From: Pedobacter boryungensis
Lineage (GTDB): Bacteria; Bacteroidota; Bacteroidia; Sphingobacteriales; Sphingobacteriaceae
Length of the DNA: 64,000 nucleotides
Direction of reading: 5' to 3'
Assembly (NCBI RefSeq): GCF_013204825.1
Contig: NZ_JABMKV010000001.1
Span: 434,001 to 498,000, forward strand
Every line of letters begins with the position of its first letter. Positions within the stretch are counted from its first letter, which is position 1. Shown here in pieces: positions 36,638-45,270 of this stretch. The notes under the pieces are model-generated. The model did not search any database and was not told the origin of the DNA. It was given only the letters and a program-made list of their open reading frames with translations. A program made the translations under genes and the position numbers.

Positions 36638-37873
36638 ATGAAAACAAAAGTATTGATTTGGTCTTTCGGGTTACTTAGTACCTGTTTACCCACACTATTT
36701 TTTAAAAACGCTAATCCTATAGCTGAAAAACCAACAGCTTATGCAAAGGTGATCACTACCGGTGCAGATCAGACTAAAAAATACCTTCCATATTTGAAAG
36801 GAAAGCGGATTGGTTTAGTAGCAAACCAGAGTTCGATGATTGGTAAAAAAAGTAGCGTAGATAGTTTAATTAGCCTTGGAATTAAAATTGTAAAGGTGTT
36901 TGGACCAGAGCATGGTTTTAGGGGTAATGCAAGTAATGGGGCTCCAGTAAGCAATGAGATAGATGCTAAAACAGGAATTCCAATTGTTTCTTTATATGGT
37001 AAAAATGAAAAGCCAAGTAAAGAGCAGCTAGCAGATATTGATTTGATGGTTTTCGACATCCAGGATGTAGGTTGTCGTTATTATACCAATATTAATACCT
37101 TGCAATATGTGATGGAAGCCTGCGCAGAAAACAACAAAGAACTGCTTATTCTAGATAGGCCAAATCCAAATGCCTATGTGGTAGATGGACCAGTACTCAC
37201 TGATGATAAATTTAAATCGGGTATTGGTATACATTATACACCAATGACCCATGGTATGACTATTGGAGAGTTTGCTCAATATCTTAACGGAGAAGGTTAT
37301 TTGAAGCAGCCTTGCAAACTAAAAATTATAAAAGTGGCTAATTATGATCACAATATGTCTTATGAACTACCAATTCATCCATCACCCAATTTAAATACGC
37401 AACAAGCGGTAATGCTTTTCCCAAGCCTATGTATGTTTGAAGGAACAACGATTAATGAGGGTAGGGGAACTTATATGCCATTTACTATTTTAGGATCGCC
37501 TGCATTAAAAGGTAAATATGCTTTCTCTTACAAGCCTGTAAGTATTCCTGGCATGAGCGAACGTCCAATTAATAAAGATTCTGTTTGTTATGGTCTTGAT
37601 CTTCGTCAGTATGATATCAAAGAGCTTATGCAGAAACGCCAGATTAATTTGTCCTGGGTAATTGAATTGTACAAAGCTTCTCCTGATAAAGATAAATTCT
37701 TTAGTCCAGTTAGGGCGAATGGAGTTTCTGCCTTTGATTTGCGCATAGGTACAGATCAGTTAAGGAAGCAAATTATAGCAGGAGTTTCTGAAGCTGATAT
37801 TAGAAAAAGTTGGGAACCAGGTTTATCGAAATTTAAAGCGATACGTGCAAAGTATCTTTTATATCCAGATTGA
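36638..37873 (+). CDS. DUF1343 protein, NamZ-like exo-muramidase
   Basis: A secreted 411-residue protein of the DUF1343 family, whose characterised member NamZ is an exo-beta-N-acetylmuramidase (GH171) acting in cell-wall recycling. Family blocks are GKRIGLVANQSS, VKVFGPEHGFRGNASNGA, VSLYGKNEKPS, MVFDIQDVGCRYYTNINT, ILDRPNPNA and MFEGTTINEGRGT. The N-terminus carries a signal peptide. The role in peptidoglycan turnover is inferred from the family. Confidence 0.87.
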   Translation: MKTKVLIWSFGLLSTCLPTLFFKNANPIAEKPTAYAKVITTGADQTKKYLPYLKGKRIGLVANQSSMIGKKSSVDSLISLGIKIVKVFGPEHGFRGNASNGAPVSNEIDAKTGIPIVSLYGKNEKPSKEQLADIDLMVFDIQDVGCRYYTNINTLQYVMEACAENNKELLILDRPNPNAYVVDGPVLTDDKFKSGIGIHYTPMTHGMTIGEFAQYLNGEGYLKQPCKLKIIKVANYDHNMSYELPIHPSPNLNTQQAVMLFPSLCMFEGTTINEGRGTYMPFTILGSPALKGKYAFSYKPVSIPGMSERPINKDSVCYGLDLRQYDIKELMQKRQINLSWVIELYKASPDKDKFFSPVRANGVSAFDLRIGTDQLRKQIIAGVSEADIRKSWEPGLSKFKAIRAKYLLYPD

Positions 37874-37896
37874 TTTTGCTTTCGCTATAAATAATT

Positions 37897-37927
37897 TAAG
37901 CAGTTCTTTTAAGGGCTGCTTTTTTTG
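37897..37927 (+). terminator. Terminator of the DUF1343 gene
   Basis: AAGCAGTTCTT and AAGGGCTGCTT pair with two wobbles, followed by seven Ts. Confidence 0.85.
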
Positions 37928-37970
37928 TTTGTGCTGCTTTATTTCTCCTGATAATATAGTCCCTTTCTTT

Positions 37971-37978
37971 TATCTTTG
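37971..37978 (+). promoter_or_regulatory. -7 box of the ABC-F gene
   Basis: TATCTTTG is a perfect TAnnTTTG, 23 bases before the GTG start. No good -33 box is seen. Confidence 0.5.
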
Positions 37979-38001
37979 CGCCTCAATTAATATTCCAATT
38001 T

Positions 38002-39636
38002 GTGATTAATGTAAATAATATCTCCGTTTCATTTGGAGGAACAACGCTATTTAGCGACGTAACGTTTTCTATTAATGAGAACGATAAAATAGCCCTAATG
38101 GGCAAAAATGGTGCTGGTAAATCTACCATTCTTAAAATTATTGCTGATGCAGCTAAACCTACTTCTGGTAATGTAACTGGTCCTAAAGATGCTGTGATTG
38201 CCTATTTACCTCAACATTTGCTTACCCAAGATGACGTGACCGTTTTTGAAGAGACAATGAAGGCTTTTCAAGAGGTGAACCAAATGCAAAAGGAACTCGA
38301 CGAGCTGAATGAGCAGTTGACTATTCGTACAGATTACGAAACCGATGACTATATGAAGCTGATTGAACGCGTATCGGAGTTGAGTGAAAAGTTTTATTCG
38401 ATTGAAGAAACTAATTATGATGCAGAAGTAGAGAAGGTATTGAAAGGTTTAGGCTTTGATCGTAAAGATTTTGACCGGAAAACTTCTGAATTTTCAGGGG
38501 GCTGGCGGATGCGAATCGAATTAGCTAAAATATTATTACAGAAACCTGATTTAATTTTATTAGATGAACCTACCAACCACATGGATATTGAAAGTATACA
38601 GTGGCTGGAAGATTTCTTGATTAATTCGGCTAAAGCGGTAATGGTGATTTCTCACGATCGTGCTTTTGTAGATAATATTACCAATCGTACCATTGAGGTA
38701 ACAATGGGTAGAATTTATGATTATAAAGCTAAATACACGCATTATTTGCAGTTGCGAGCGGATAGACGAGTACATCAATTAAAGGCTTATGAAGAGCAAC
38801 AACGTTTTATAGCTGATAACCAAGAATTTATAGATCGATTTAGAGGAACTTATTCTAAAACTTTGCAGGTGCAGTCGCGAGTTAAAATGCTCGAAAAACT
38901 GGAAGTGATTGAGATTGATGAAGTCGATACTTCGGCACTACGCTTAAAATTTCCACCCTCACCACGTTCGGGTCAATATCCAGTAATGGTAGAAGAGTTA
39001 ACAAAAGTTTATGGCGATCATGTAGTGTTTGAAAAAGCATCCATGGTGATTGAACGAGGAGAAAAGGTAGCTTTTGTAGGTAAAAATGGAGAAGGTAAGT
39101 CGACGATGATTAAAGCTATTATGGGCGAGATTGATTTTGAAGGCGGTTTAAAGGTGGGGCACAATGCTAAAATTGGCTATTTCGCTCAAAATCAGGCAGC
39201 ATTGTTAGATGAAAATTTAACTGTATTTGATACTATCGACCAAATTCCATTAAGTGATGGCACCATTAAAATCAAAGATCTTTTAGGAGCCTTTATGTTT
39301 AGTGGCGATGATGTAACTAAAAAGGTTAAAGTTCTTTCTGGTGGCGAAAAGACCCGCTTGGCTATGATTAAATTGTTATTGGAGCCAGTAAATGTATTGA
39401 TCCTCGATGAGCCTACCAATCACTTGGACATGAAAACCAAAGATATTATTAAAGATGCACTAAAAGATTTTGATGGTACTTTGATTTTGGTATCACACGA
39501 TCGTGATTTCTTAGATGGATTGGCTCAAAAGGTATTTGAATTTGGTAACAAGCGTGTTCGTGAACATTTTGAAGATATCAAAGGATTTTTGGCCTACAAA
39601 AAAGTGAACAGCTTAAAAGAAATTGAGCAAAACTAA
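38002..39636 (+). CDS. ABC-F family ATPase
   Basis: A 544-residue soluble protein with two ABC ATPase domains and no membrane segments, the ABC-F layout of ribosome-associated translation factors. Walker A motifs are GKNGAGKST (about residue 35) and GKNGEGKST (about residue 358); both signature/Walker B pairs are present (SGGWRMRIELAKILL...LLDEPTNHMD and SGGEKTRLAMIKLL...ILDEPTNHLD). The P-site linker lies between (RFRGTYSKTLQVQSRVKMLEK). It starts with GTG. It is likely housekeeping rather than a resistance type, but this cannot be settled by eye. Confidence 0.93.
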   Translation: MINVNNISVSFGGTTLFSDVTFSINENDKIALMGKNGAGKSTILKIIADAAKPTSGNVTGPKDAVIAYLPQHLLTQDDVTVFEETMKAFQEVNQMQKELDELNEQLTIRTDYETDDYMKLIERVSELSEKFYSIEETNYDAEVEKVLKGLGFDRKDFDRKTSEFSGGWRMRIELAKILLQKPDLILLDEPTNHMDIESIQWLEDFLINSAKAVMVISHDRAFVDNITNRTIEVTMGRIYDYKAKYTHYLQLRADRRVHQLKAYEEQQRFIADNQEFIDRFRGTYSKTLQVQSRVKMLEKLEVIEIDEVDTSALRLKFPPSPRSGQYPVMVEELTKVYGDHVVFEKASMVIERGEKVAFVGKNGEGKSTMIKAIMGEIDFEGGLKVGHNAKIGYFAQNQAALLDENLTVFDTIDQIPLSDGTIKIKDLLGAFMFSGDDVTKKVKVLSGGEKTRLAMIKLLLEPVNVLILDEPTNHLDMKTKDIIKDALKDFDGTLILVSHDRDFLDGLAQKVFEFGNKRVREHFEDIKGFLAYKKVNSLKEIEQN

Positions 39637-39730
39637 TCCATTATAAGGTTAGCAGGAAAACTAAATATAATAAATCTCGTTTATATTGGGGAAGATTTTT
39701 GGCTTCCCATAATTAACAAAAAAATAAGTT

Positions 39731-40579
39731 ATGAAAGCATTTTTAGGAATGGGCCTTTTGGGTTCGAATTTTGTAAAAGCAATGCTCGCTAAAGGAGATC
39801 AGGTTCAAGTTTGGAACAGGACTTTTTCAAAAGCAAAAGCATTGGAAAACGATGGAGCGAGGGTTATGGAAGATATTGTTGATGCTGTTAAGGGAGTAGA
39901 TCTTATCCATCTTACTTTAAAGGATGATGAAACTGTAAACGAAGTGTTGGAGGCTGCAAGCTCAGGGTTTAAACCTGGTGTTATCATCATAGATCATACA
40001 ACAACTTCTGCTAAAGGAGCTATCCAAAGAACAGCAGACTGGAAAGCAAAGGGATTTACCTATTTGCATGCGCCAGTATTTATGGGGCCACCCAATGCAT
40101 TAGAAAGTAGTGGAAGCATGCTCGTTTCGGGCGATCAACAAGTAATTACAAAAGTAGAAGCAGAGTTGTCGAAAATGACGGGTAAGCTTATTAACCTTGG
40201 ACCAGAAGAAGGTAAGGCAGCAGGGTTAAAACTTGTAGGCAATTCTTTCTTGTTGGCCATGACTACTGGGCTTTCTGATACCTTATCTCTGGCAAAGGCT
40301 CAGGGAATTCCCTCTAGCGATGTAGCTGCATTATTTAATACCTGGAATCCTGGTGCAGGAATGCCAGCGAGGTTAGGTAGAATTCTAGAAGGGAATTTTA
40401 ACAATCCATCATGGGAATTGGATATGGCTCGTAAGGATGCTGTATTAATGATTAAAGCAGCGGAAGACGGAAACACAAAACTTACTGTTATTCCAGCAAT
40501 AGCTAAAGAAATGGATAACTGGATTGCAAAAGGACATGGCAGTCAAGATTGGAGCATTATTGCAAAGGATAACCTATAG
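39731..40579 (+). CDS. Beta-hydroxyacid dehydrogenase / imine reductase-like
   Basis: A 282-residue NAD(P)-dependent enzyme of the 3-hydroxyisobutyrate dehydrogenase-related family. The N-terminal GMGLLGSNFVKAMLAKG is the dinucleotide motif, then VWNRTFSKAKAL suggests NADP preference, DHTTTSAKGA replaces the usual substrate loop, and GLKLVGNSFLLAM includes the catalytic Lys region (K in the GxxxKLxxN motif). The substrate is unknown. Confidence 0.87.
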   Translation: MKAFLGMGLLGSNFVKAMLAKGDQVQVWNRTFSKAKALENDGARVMEDIVDAVKGVDLIHLTLKDDETVNEVLEAASSGFKPGVIIIDHTTTSAKGAIQRTADWKAKGFTYLHAPVFMGPPNALESSGSMLVSGDQQVITKVEAELSKMTGKLINLGPEEGKAAGLKLVGNSFLLAMTTGLSDTLSLAKAQGIPSSDVAALFNTWNPGAGMPARLGRILEGNFNNPSWELDMARKDAVLMIKAAEDGNTKLTVIPAIAKEMDNWIAKGHGSQDWSIIAKDNL

Positions 40580-40655
40580 CAGTTATTGCTGAATATAGTA
40601 TTTTAAATGGCTTTATTGCTTACTGAAATTTTGACAATCTAAACTGCAAAATTTT

Positions 40656-40686
40656 CATTTCAGCTGAAATTTTTTCAGCTGAAATG
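40656..40686. promoter_or_regulatory. Paired palindromes upstream of hsp20
   Basis: CATTTCAGCTGAA and TTCAGCTGAAATG are inverted copies around a short T-run, and each half contains the palindrome TTCAGCTGAA. Two adjacent dimer sites for a regulator, or a hairpin, are possible. Confidence 0.55.
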
Positions 40687-40700
40687 TTTCTTAAATGCAT

Positions 40701-40740
40701 TGGTATAGCACTTGTTCCCTGATTTTTGGGAACAGTTCCC
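40701..40740 (+). promoter_or_regulatory. Sigma-54-like box and GGGAAC palindromes before hsp20
   Basis: At 40701-40716 TGGTATAGCACTTGTT aligns with the sigma-54 pattern TGGCACR-N4-TTGCW at the right spacing, but has GT for GC at -12. Immediately after, TGTTCCC (40713-40719), GGGAACA (40728-40734) and GTTCCC (40735-40740) can form two competing hairpins. Confidence 0.35.
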
Positions 40741-40779
40741 AACTTTAATTAATCATAGTTTTAATCATTAAAAAAAATT

Positions 40780-40786
40780 AAGGAGG
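40780..40786 (+). promoter_or_regulatory. Strong Shine-Dalgarno of hsp20
   Basis: AAGGAGG is located 8 bases before the ATG. Such a perfect site stands out, because most genes in this window have only A-rich leaders. Confidence 0.7.
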
Positions 40787-40794
40787 AAAAACCA

Positions 40795-41244
40795 ATGACA
40801 CTGGTTAAATTCAATTCAGACAAATCAAATAACAACCAAAGAGGTTTGGTGCCAACATTCGGTGATGTATTTGATTCTATTTTTACCGACAATTTCTTTA
40901 CAAGAGCAGACATGAGTTTGGTACCTGCGGTAAACATTTGCGAAACTACAGATCATTATCATGTAGAACTTGCAGCGCCAGGTCTTAGTAAAGAGGACTT
41001 CAAGATAAACTTAGAACGCAAGATGTTGACCATATCTGTACAAAGAGAACAGTCAAACGAACAAGAAGACAAAAATTATTCAAGAAAAGAATTTAGTTAT
41101 AACTCGTTTACCCGTTCGTTTACATTACCTGACAGCGCAGACGAAAACAACATTGTCGCAAAATACAATAACGGCGTACTTAGTGTAGATATTCCGAAAA
41201 GGGAAGAGGCTAAGCATGTTAGTCGTCAGATTTCTATCAGTTAA
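40795..41244 (+). CDS. Small heat-shock protein, Hsp20/alpha-crystallin
   Basis: A 149-residue ATP-independent chaperone. The alpha-crystallin domain runs from about residue 42 (VPAVNICETTDHYHVELAAPGLSKEDFKINLE) to NNGVLSVDIPKRE, with the typical C-terminal I-x-I motif as ISIS. It is monocistronic, with an unusually structured upstream region, a strong Shine-Dalgarno and a strong terminator, consistent with stress-induced high expression. Confidence 0.94.
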   Translation: MTLVKFNSDKSNNNQRGLVPTFGDVFDSIFTDNFFTRADMSLVPAVNICETTDHYHVELAAPGLSKEDFKINLERKMLTISVQREQSNEQEDKNYSRKEFSYNSFTRSFTLPDSADENNIVAKYNNGVLSVDIPKREEAKHVSRQISIS

Positions 41245-41260
41245 TTAATAAAAACTAAAG

Positions 41261-41294
41261 TAAAAGGGCTGCTAGGTATGAGCAGCCCTTTTTG
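41261..41294 (+). terminator. Terminator of hsp20
   Basis: AAAAGGGCTGCT and AGCAGCCCTTTT form a perfect 12-bp stem with a seven-base loop, then Ts. Confidence 0.93.
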
Positions 41295-41368
41295 TTTGTA
41301 GTTATTGTTATTCGTAGGTAAATACGTTAATTGTATACAGAGTGTAAGCAGAATAAATCTGCGAAGAA

Positions 41369-42229
41369 TTACTTCCCGAATATTTCATGAAATCTATTGA
41401 AATTAATACCGTTCGTACCTCTCCATGCACCATAAGGTAATGGGATATTAGAACGATGAGAAGTTCTCACGTTTTTTAAGGCATGGGAAATATCCATTTG
41501 AGTTGTAAACTCATCATATTTTGATTGAATAAAATCATTTTCAAGAATACCACACTCTGCAAGTGTTTGTAATATTCCATATCTTTTATCTCTATCAGCA
41601 TCTGGGATGACACTATTTTTTGCTATTCTTTTTTCAAGCTCCCATGGAACGTCTGAATTTTCACTTGCCAAAATTACCTCTAAAAGCTCAGCAGCCTTTT
41701 GATTATCTGCTTGATTTCTTTGAACAGTATCAAATTTTCTAATTTCTTCAAGATCTATTAAGAAATTAATGGGATCTTGGTTAGTTGATTCTCCTCTGTA
41801 ATAGGTGTAAAGCTGGTAGGTTTTATCAATTGTTTGCTTCTTTGGAAGTCCGCAAATTACACAGTGCGTATCTCCAGTAAAAGCGTGTGGTTTTAGATTT
41901 TTAATGTAAGTAAAACTCATCAACGGTTGACGACCCCGTAATAACTCACCAGTTAAACCTTTAAGAAAAAGAGAAGCAACATAGTCTAAAGTTACCTTAC
42001 TGTCGTATTGAAAGGTTAATAATCTTTCAAGTGCATTATCATGTTCAAAAGTTTCAAATCGATTAGGAATAAGTCCTCTGCTTTCTAACAAATCAAACTC
42101 ACTTCTTGAACATGTTGGTTTAATTATTCTTTCAATTCTTTGACTTTTTGAATTAAATACACCCTCATCTTCTATGTAAATTTTTTTCAGAATGGATTGT
42201 ATTTTCTTTTCAATTTCAATTTCTTTCAT
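41369..42229 (-). CDS. Unknown protein with CxxC motif
   Basis: I do not recognise this 286-residue, soluble-looking protein. It has GDTHCVICGLPKKQ at about residue 118-131, a CxxC knuckle that might bind zinc if a second pair exists (none obvious), a Lys/Glu-rich N-terminus, and a conserved-looking C-terminal end with LPYGAWRGTNGINFNRFHEIFG. It stands alone between Hsp20 and a lipoprotein. A defence or regulatory role is possible, but nothing in the sequence establishes it. Confidence 0.65.
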   Translation of the reverse strand: MKEIEIEKKIQSILKKIYIEDEGVFNSKSQRIERIIKPTCSRSEFDLLESRGLIPNRFETFEHDNALERLLTFQYDSKVTLDYVASLFLKGLTGELLRGRQPLMSFTYIKNLKPHAFTGDTHCVICGLPKKQTIDKTYQLYTYYRGESTNQDPINFLIDLEEIRKFDTVQRNQADNQKAAELLEVILASENSDVPWELEKRIAKNSVIPDADRDKRYGILQTLAECGILENDFIQSKYDEFTTQMDISHALKNVRTSHRSNIPLPYGAWRGTNGINFNRFHEIFGK

Positions 42230-42372
42230 CTGATTGATTTAAGTAGATTATCAGTTATTTAATAGTGCAGCATCACTTGCTAATTCAAAGTTATTGCTGT
42301 ATTAAAATCAAAAAAATAATCTTTTTGGGTGATTTTTGTAACGTTAAACTGTAGCGATTTTTAAGGCTATGG

Positions 42373-43194
42373 TTATATAGATTCGTAGATATAACAAGTT
42401 TTTGATTTTGCGCCTACTTGATATGGATAGGTTGTTTCCACTGAAATTACCCTTCCTTTAACATCTGTTTTATAGTTTTGGATAAATTTCCCAGTAATAT
42501 CTGATGTATAAGCAAAATCTCTAGTAAGTAAGGTGCTTGGTTTTGCTGCTCCAGGGATAAAAATTGATGAAGGATCTGCGATATCTCCATAAAACTCTGT
42601 TGCAAATCTTTCTTCAGGTTGGCCAGGCTGTTTATTGGTTCCTGTAAGGATAGTATTTTTACCATTATGTTTGTAATTGTAAGTGCTTTCCATTACAATT
42701 TCACCAACACCATTACTGATAGAATAGCTAGCTAAATGTCCATTTGAGTAGCGGTAACTATAACTGAAATTTAATGTTAAAATCGGCTGATTAGGGTTCT
42801 GAATGTTCATTGTAGAAAGTGTATAGTTAGTAAGTTGATTGCCTATGTAACTATATTGATAGACGTTCAAATTCTTCTTATCATACTGGTTTTCTACAAC
42901 TGTCTTAATTAAACGACCTTGTTTATCATAACTAAATGTTCTAATACAACTAAGTGATCTATTTGATTTAGTGCTAGAAGTATATTGAAGTGTACGTTTA
43001 AGTTTTTCATCATCATTATACTGTAATACGGTAACATCGCCCATAGAATTGACAATTTGAGTGAGACGGGAACCAACGTAAGAATGATTATTTAAAGTTG
43101 CTGTCTGTGTTTCTGATTTACGAAAGATGTTCTTTTTGCATGATGAAAATATAGCAGCGGTTGCCAATAGACAATAAATGGCTTTTTGTTTCAT
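42373..43194 (-). CDS. Lipoprotein with YD-repeat-like strands
   Basis: A 273-residue predicted lipoprotein (lipobox FSSC at about residue 19, followed by KK). The mature part has repeats of the form FSYDKQGRLIKTV, YQYSYIGNQLTNYT, YSYRYSNGHLASYSI and YNYKHNGKNTIL, resembling YD/RHS-like strands seen in many Bacteroidota lipoproteins. The function is unknown. Confidence 0.72.
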   Translation of the reverse strand: MKQKAIYCLLATAAIFSSCKKNIFRKSETQTATLNNHSYVGSRLTQIVNSMGDVTVLQYNDDEKLKRTLQYTSSTKSNRSLSCIRTFSYDKQGRLIKTVVENQYDKKNLNVYQYSYIGNQLTNYTLSTMNIQNPNQPILTLNFSYSYRYSNGHLASYSISNGVGEIVMESTYNYKHNGKNTILTGTNKQPGQPEERFATEFYGDIADPSSIFIPGAAKPSTLLTRDFAYTSDITGKFIQNYKTDVKGRVISVETTYPYQVGAKSKTCYIYESI

Positions 43195-43488
43195 TTTTTA
43201 GGGATTAAATGTTTGTTTAGAAATTTGGATGATTTTGTTAACTATTTATAAAACAAAGGTATAGCTAGCTAAAGGTTTAAAAAATCGTCTTTAAGGTGCG
43301 TTTTTTCGTGCCCTTATGTATAATCCTAAAGCTAGATCACTCTTATGGGTGATTTTTTTGAATTATAGTTTCTTTAAAAGAAAATTATTTTCCTCTTTTT
43401 CCATTCATAAACCGAGATTTCGATAATTGAAAGAAGAATAACATAGTTTTAAGGCGATTTGATTAATAGTTATGCAATTTATTGGGAA

Positions 43489-43500
43489 ACAAACGTTTGC
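43489..43500. promoter_or_regulatory. LacI-type operator-like palindrome 1
   Basis: ACAAACGTTTGC, with the perfect palindrome CAAACGTTTG. The central CG with A/T arms is characteristic of LacI-family operators. Confidence 0.5.
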
Positions 43501-43707
43501 ACTCAGTTTTTGAAATCAATTTGTTGATTTATTTTAACTGCTAATCATATAGGGGAAAGGCTATAAATAAACCTTTTCGAAGAATTAATAATTTATGTTG
43601 GAATTTTTGCTTGTCATATAGCAAGATAGAGATGATGAAATAAGAAGAAGGGGATGGTTTCTGGGTCATTTCTTCTTTTATACTTTATGAAAGTTGCTAT
43701 ATTTTAA

Positions 43708-43719
43708 ACAAACGTTTGC
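43708..43719. promoter_or_regulatory. LacI-type operator-like palindrome 2
   Basis: An identical ACAAACGTTTGC, 219 bases after the first. The pair could support DNA looping. Confidence 0.5.
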
Positions 43720-43810
43720 GCTATAAAAAATAAAATCTGTGCTTTTTGAATATATATCTTGCATTAACAAACTAGAAACGATAAGACAAAGTTTGAGCTA
43801 TAAAAGAAGC

Positions 43811-43966
43811 ATGAAGAAGAAGAAATCTTTAACCAAGGTAGAATAAAATACAATTACCGTTCTTGCTCTATTTTTTATGGCAAGGATTAAACAACTTAAA
43901 TTTAACACAAATGATCAAAAAAATTACATTGTATTCCAGAGAATATTCTCTTTAAATCTAAAGTAG
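43811..43966 (+). pseudogene. Possible relic of a secreted (SusC-like?) protein gene
   Basis: From ATG 43811 the frame reads MKKKKSLTKVE, stop (TAA 43844), then in the same frame NTITVLALFFMARIKQL and about 20 further residues to TAG 43964. Basic residues followed by a hydrophobic stretch make a signal-peptide pattern interrupted by one stop codon, downstream of two operators. SusC genes usually follow such promoters, but no SusC sequence remains, so the identity is a guess. Confidence 0.3.
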
Positions 43967-44065
43967 ATAAGAATTTTAGCTATTAAGATTCTTATCAATA
44001 GATACTACATTTTGAAAAACACAGCATTCGAGTTCTTAAATAATAGTTTTAATTGGTTGCATACT

Positions 44066-44091
44066 CCCTTTGCTATCTTGATAGCAAAGGG
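44066..44091. terminator. Perfect hairpin before the kinase gene
   Basis: CCCTTTGCTATC and GATAGCAAAGGG form a perfect 12-bp stem with a two-base loop, followed by TTT only. It may be a terminator of the lost gene or an intra-operon processing hairpin. Confidence 0.5.
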
Positions 44092-44149
44092 TTTAGCATA
44101 ATATTACTATAATTTGCTCAATTAAACTTTTTATACCACACTAAATAAT

Positions 44150-45214
44150 ATGTTTCAAGAAATCTTAGCTAGCTATGGTTTGCAATTCGATGATTATAAA
44201 ATAGAACTTCACGGTTCTGGGCTAATTAATTACACCTGGAAAGTTTCAGGTGTTGAAAATGACTATCTGTTACAGAAAATAAATACAACTGTTTTTAAGG
44301 ACCCCATACATATAGATGAAAATCTAGTAGAATTGAGAAAATTTCTGGACAAATATTCGCCAGATTACTTATTTGTATCTCCATTGCCTAATTTAAAAAA
44401 TGAAACGATGGTGGTGGTTAACGAAGAATATTACCGAATTTTCCCTTTTATTAAAAACTCTAAATCAGCTGATTATGTAAAGTATGCAGATGAGGCGTAT
44501 CAGGCCTCAAGACAATTTGGGCAATTTGCCAAAGAATTAGATGGATTTGATACGAGAAAATTAAAGTATACACTTGCCGACTTCCATAACCTTTCACTTC
44601 GTGTGGAGCAATTTAAAAGTGCTTTAAAAAATGCAAGTATAGATCGTCTGCAACAAGCAACAGCGGAAATAGAGGAACTAACTCATCTTGATTATATCGC
44701 AATAAAATATCAAGAACTTATTCAAAATGGAAAACTTAAAGAAAGAGTAGTTCATCATGATACAAAAATTAATAATGTTCTGCTTCACGATGAAACAGGT
44801 GAAGGAATTTGTGTAATAGATTTGGATACGGTAATGCCTGGTTATTACATCAGCGATGTAGGAGATATGATGCGAACTTACTTATCTGAGGCAAATGAGG
44901 AGGAAAAAGAGTTAACTAAAGTTTTTGTGAGGGAAGAAATGTTTTTTGCTATTTATAGAGGGTATATGGAAGAAATGGGAGAGGTGTTATCAATTTCTGA
45001 AAAAGAACAATTTATTTTTAGTGGTAAGTTTATGATTTATATGCAGGCACTAAGATTTTTAACTGATTTCTTAAATGACGATATCTATTATCACACTACT
45101 TATAGTGAACATAATTTAGTGAGAGCAAAAAATCAGGTTCAACTATTGAAGTCATATTTAGCTTCAGAGTATATTTTTGAAAAGATTTTTCAAGAAAACT
45201 CATTGGTAAAATAA
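44150..45214 (+). CDS. Phosphotransferase, N-acetylhexosamine 1-kinase-like
   Basis: A 354-residue aminoglycoside-phosphotransferase-fold kinase. The N-terminal INYTWKVSGVENDYLLQKIN is the nucleotide-binding sheet, HHDTKINNVLLHD carries the catalytic Asp, and VIDLDTVMPGYYISDVGDMMRT the metal-binding Asp. These motifs match NahK-like sugar 1-kinases most closely. Use on hexosamine or another sugar is inference. It follows a decayed promoter-like region and has a strong terminator. Confidence 0.82.
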   Translation: MFQEILASYGLQFDDYKIELHGSGLINYTWKVSGVENDYLLQKINTTVFKDPIHIDENLVELRKFLDKYSPDYLFVSPLPNLKNETMVVVNEEYYRIFPFIKNSKSADYVKYADEAYQASRQFGQFAKELDGFDTRKLKYTLADFHNLSLRVEQFKSALKNASIDRLQQATAEIEELTHLDYIAIKYQELIQNGKLKERVVHHDTKINNVLLHDETGEGICVIDLDTVMPGYYISDVGDMMRTYLSEANEEEKELTKVFVREEMFFAIYRGYMEEMGEVLSISEKEQFIFSGKFMIYMQALRFLTDFLNDDIYYHTTYSEHNLVRAKNQVQLLKSYLASEYIFEKIFQENSLVK

Positions 45215-45227
45215 GCAACTTCAAATG

Positions 45228-45270
45228 AATAGATTTAATTTGTTTAAACAAATTAAATCTATTTTCTTTT
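45228..45270. terminator. Bidirectional terminator
   Basis: AATAGATTTAATTTGTTT is directly followed by its exact reverse complement, making a 36-base perfect palindrome, then TTCTTTT. It is shared by the convergent kinase and small-protein genes and overlaps the stop codon of the latter. Confidence 0.85.

Larger units (their letters stand above)
43195..44149. other. 955-base region with operators, relic and hairpin
   Basis: A long AT-rich gap without an intact gene. It contains two ACAAACGTTTGC sites (43489 and 43708), an interrupted signal-peptide-like frame at 43811-43966, and a 12-bp hairpin at 44066-44091. The arrangement looks like the promoter and beginning of a lost gene left upstream of the kinase at 44150. 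Confidence 0.5.

Noticed and set aside
40795-41244. ROSE-type RNA thermometer at hsp20
   Set aside because: The Shine-Dalgarno AAGGAGG has no visible pairing partner of the U-rich ROSE type close by, so I do not claim a thermometer, only unusual structure.
43811-43846. An 11-codon leader peptide gene
   Set aside because: It has no attenuator-like hairpin directly after it and no run of regulatory codons; the same frame continues into a hydrophobic segment, which better fits a broken gene.
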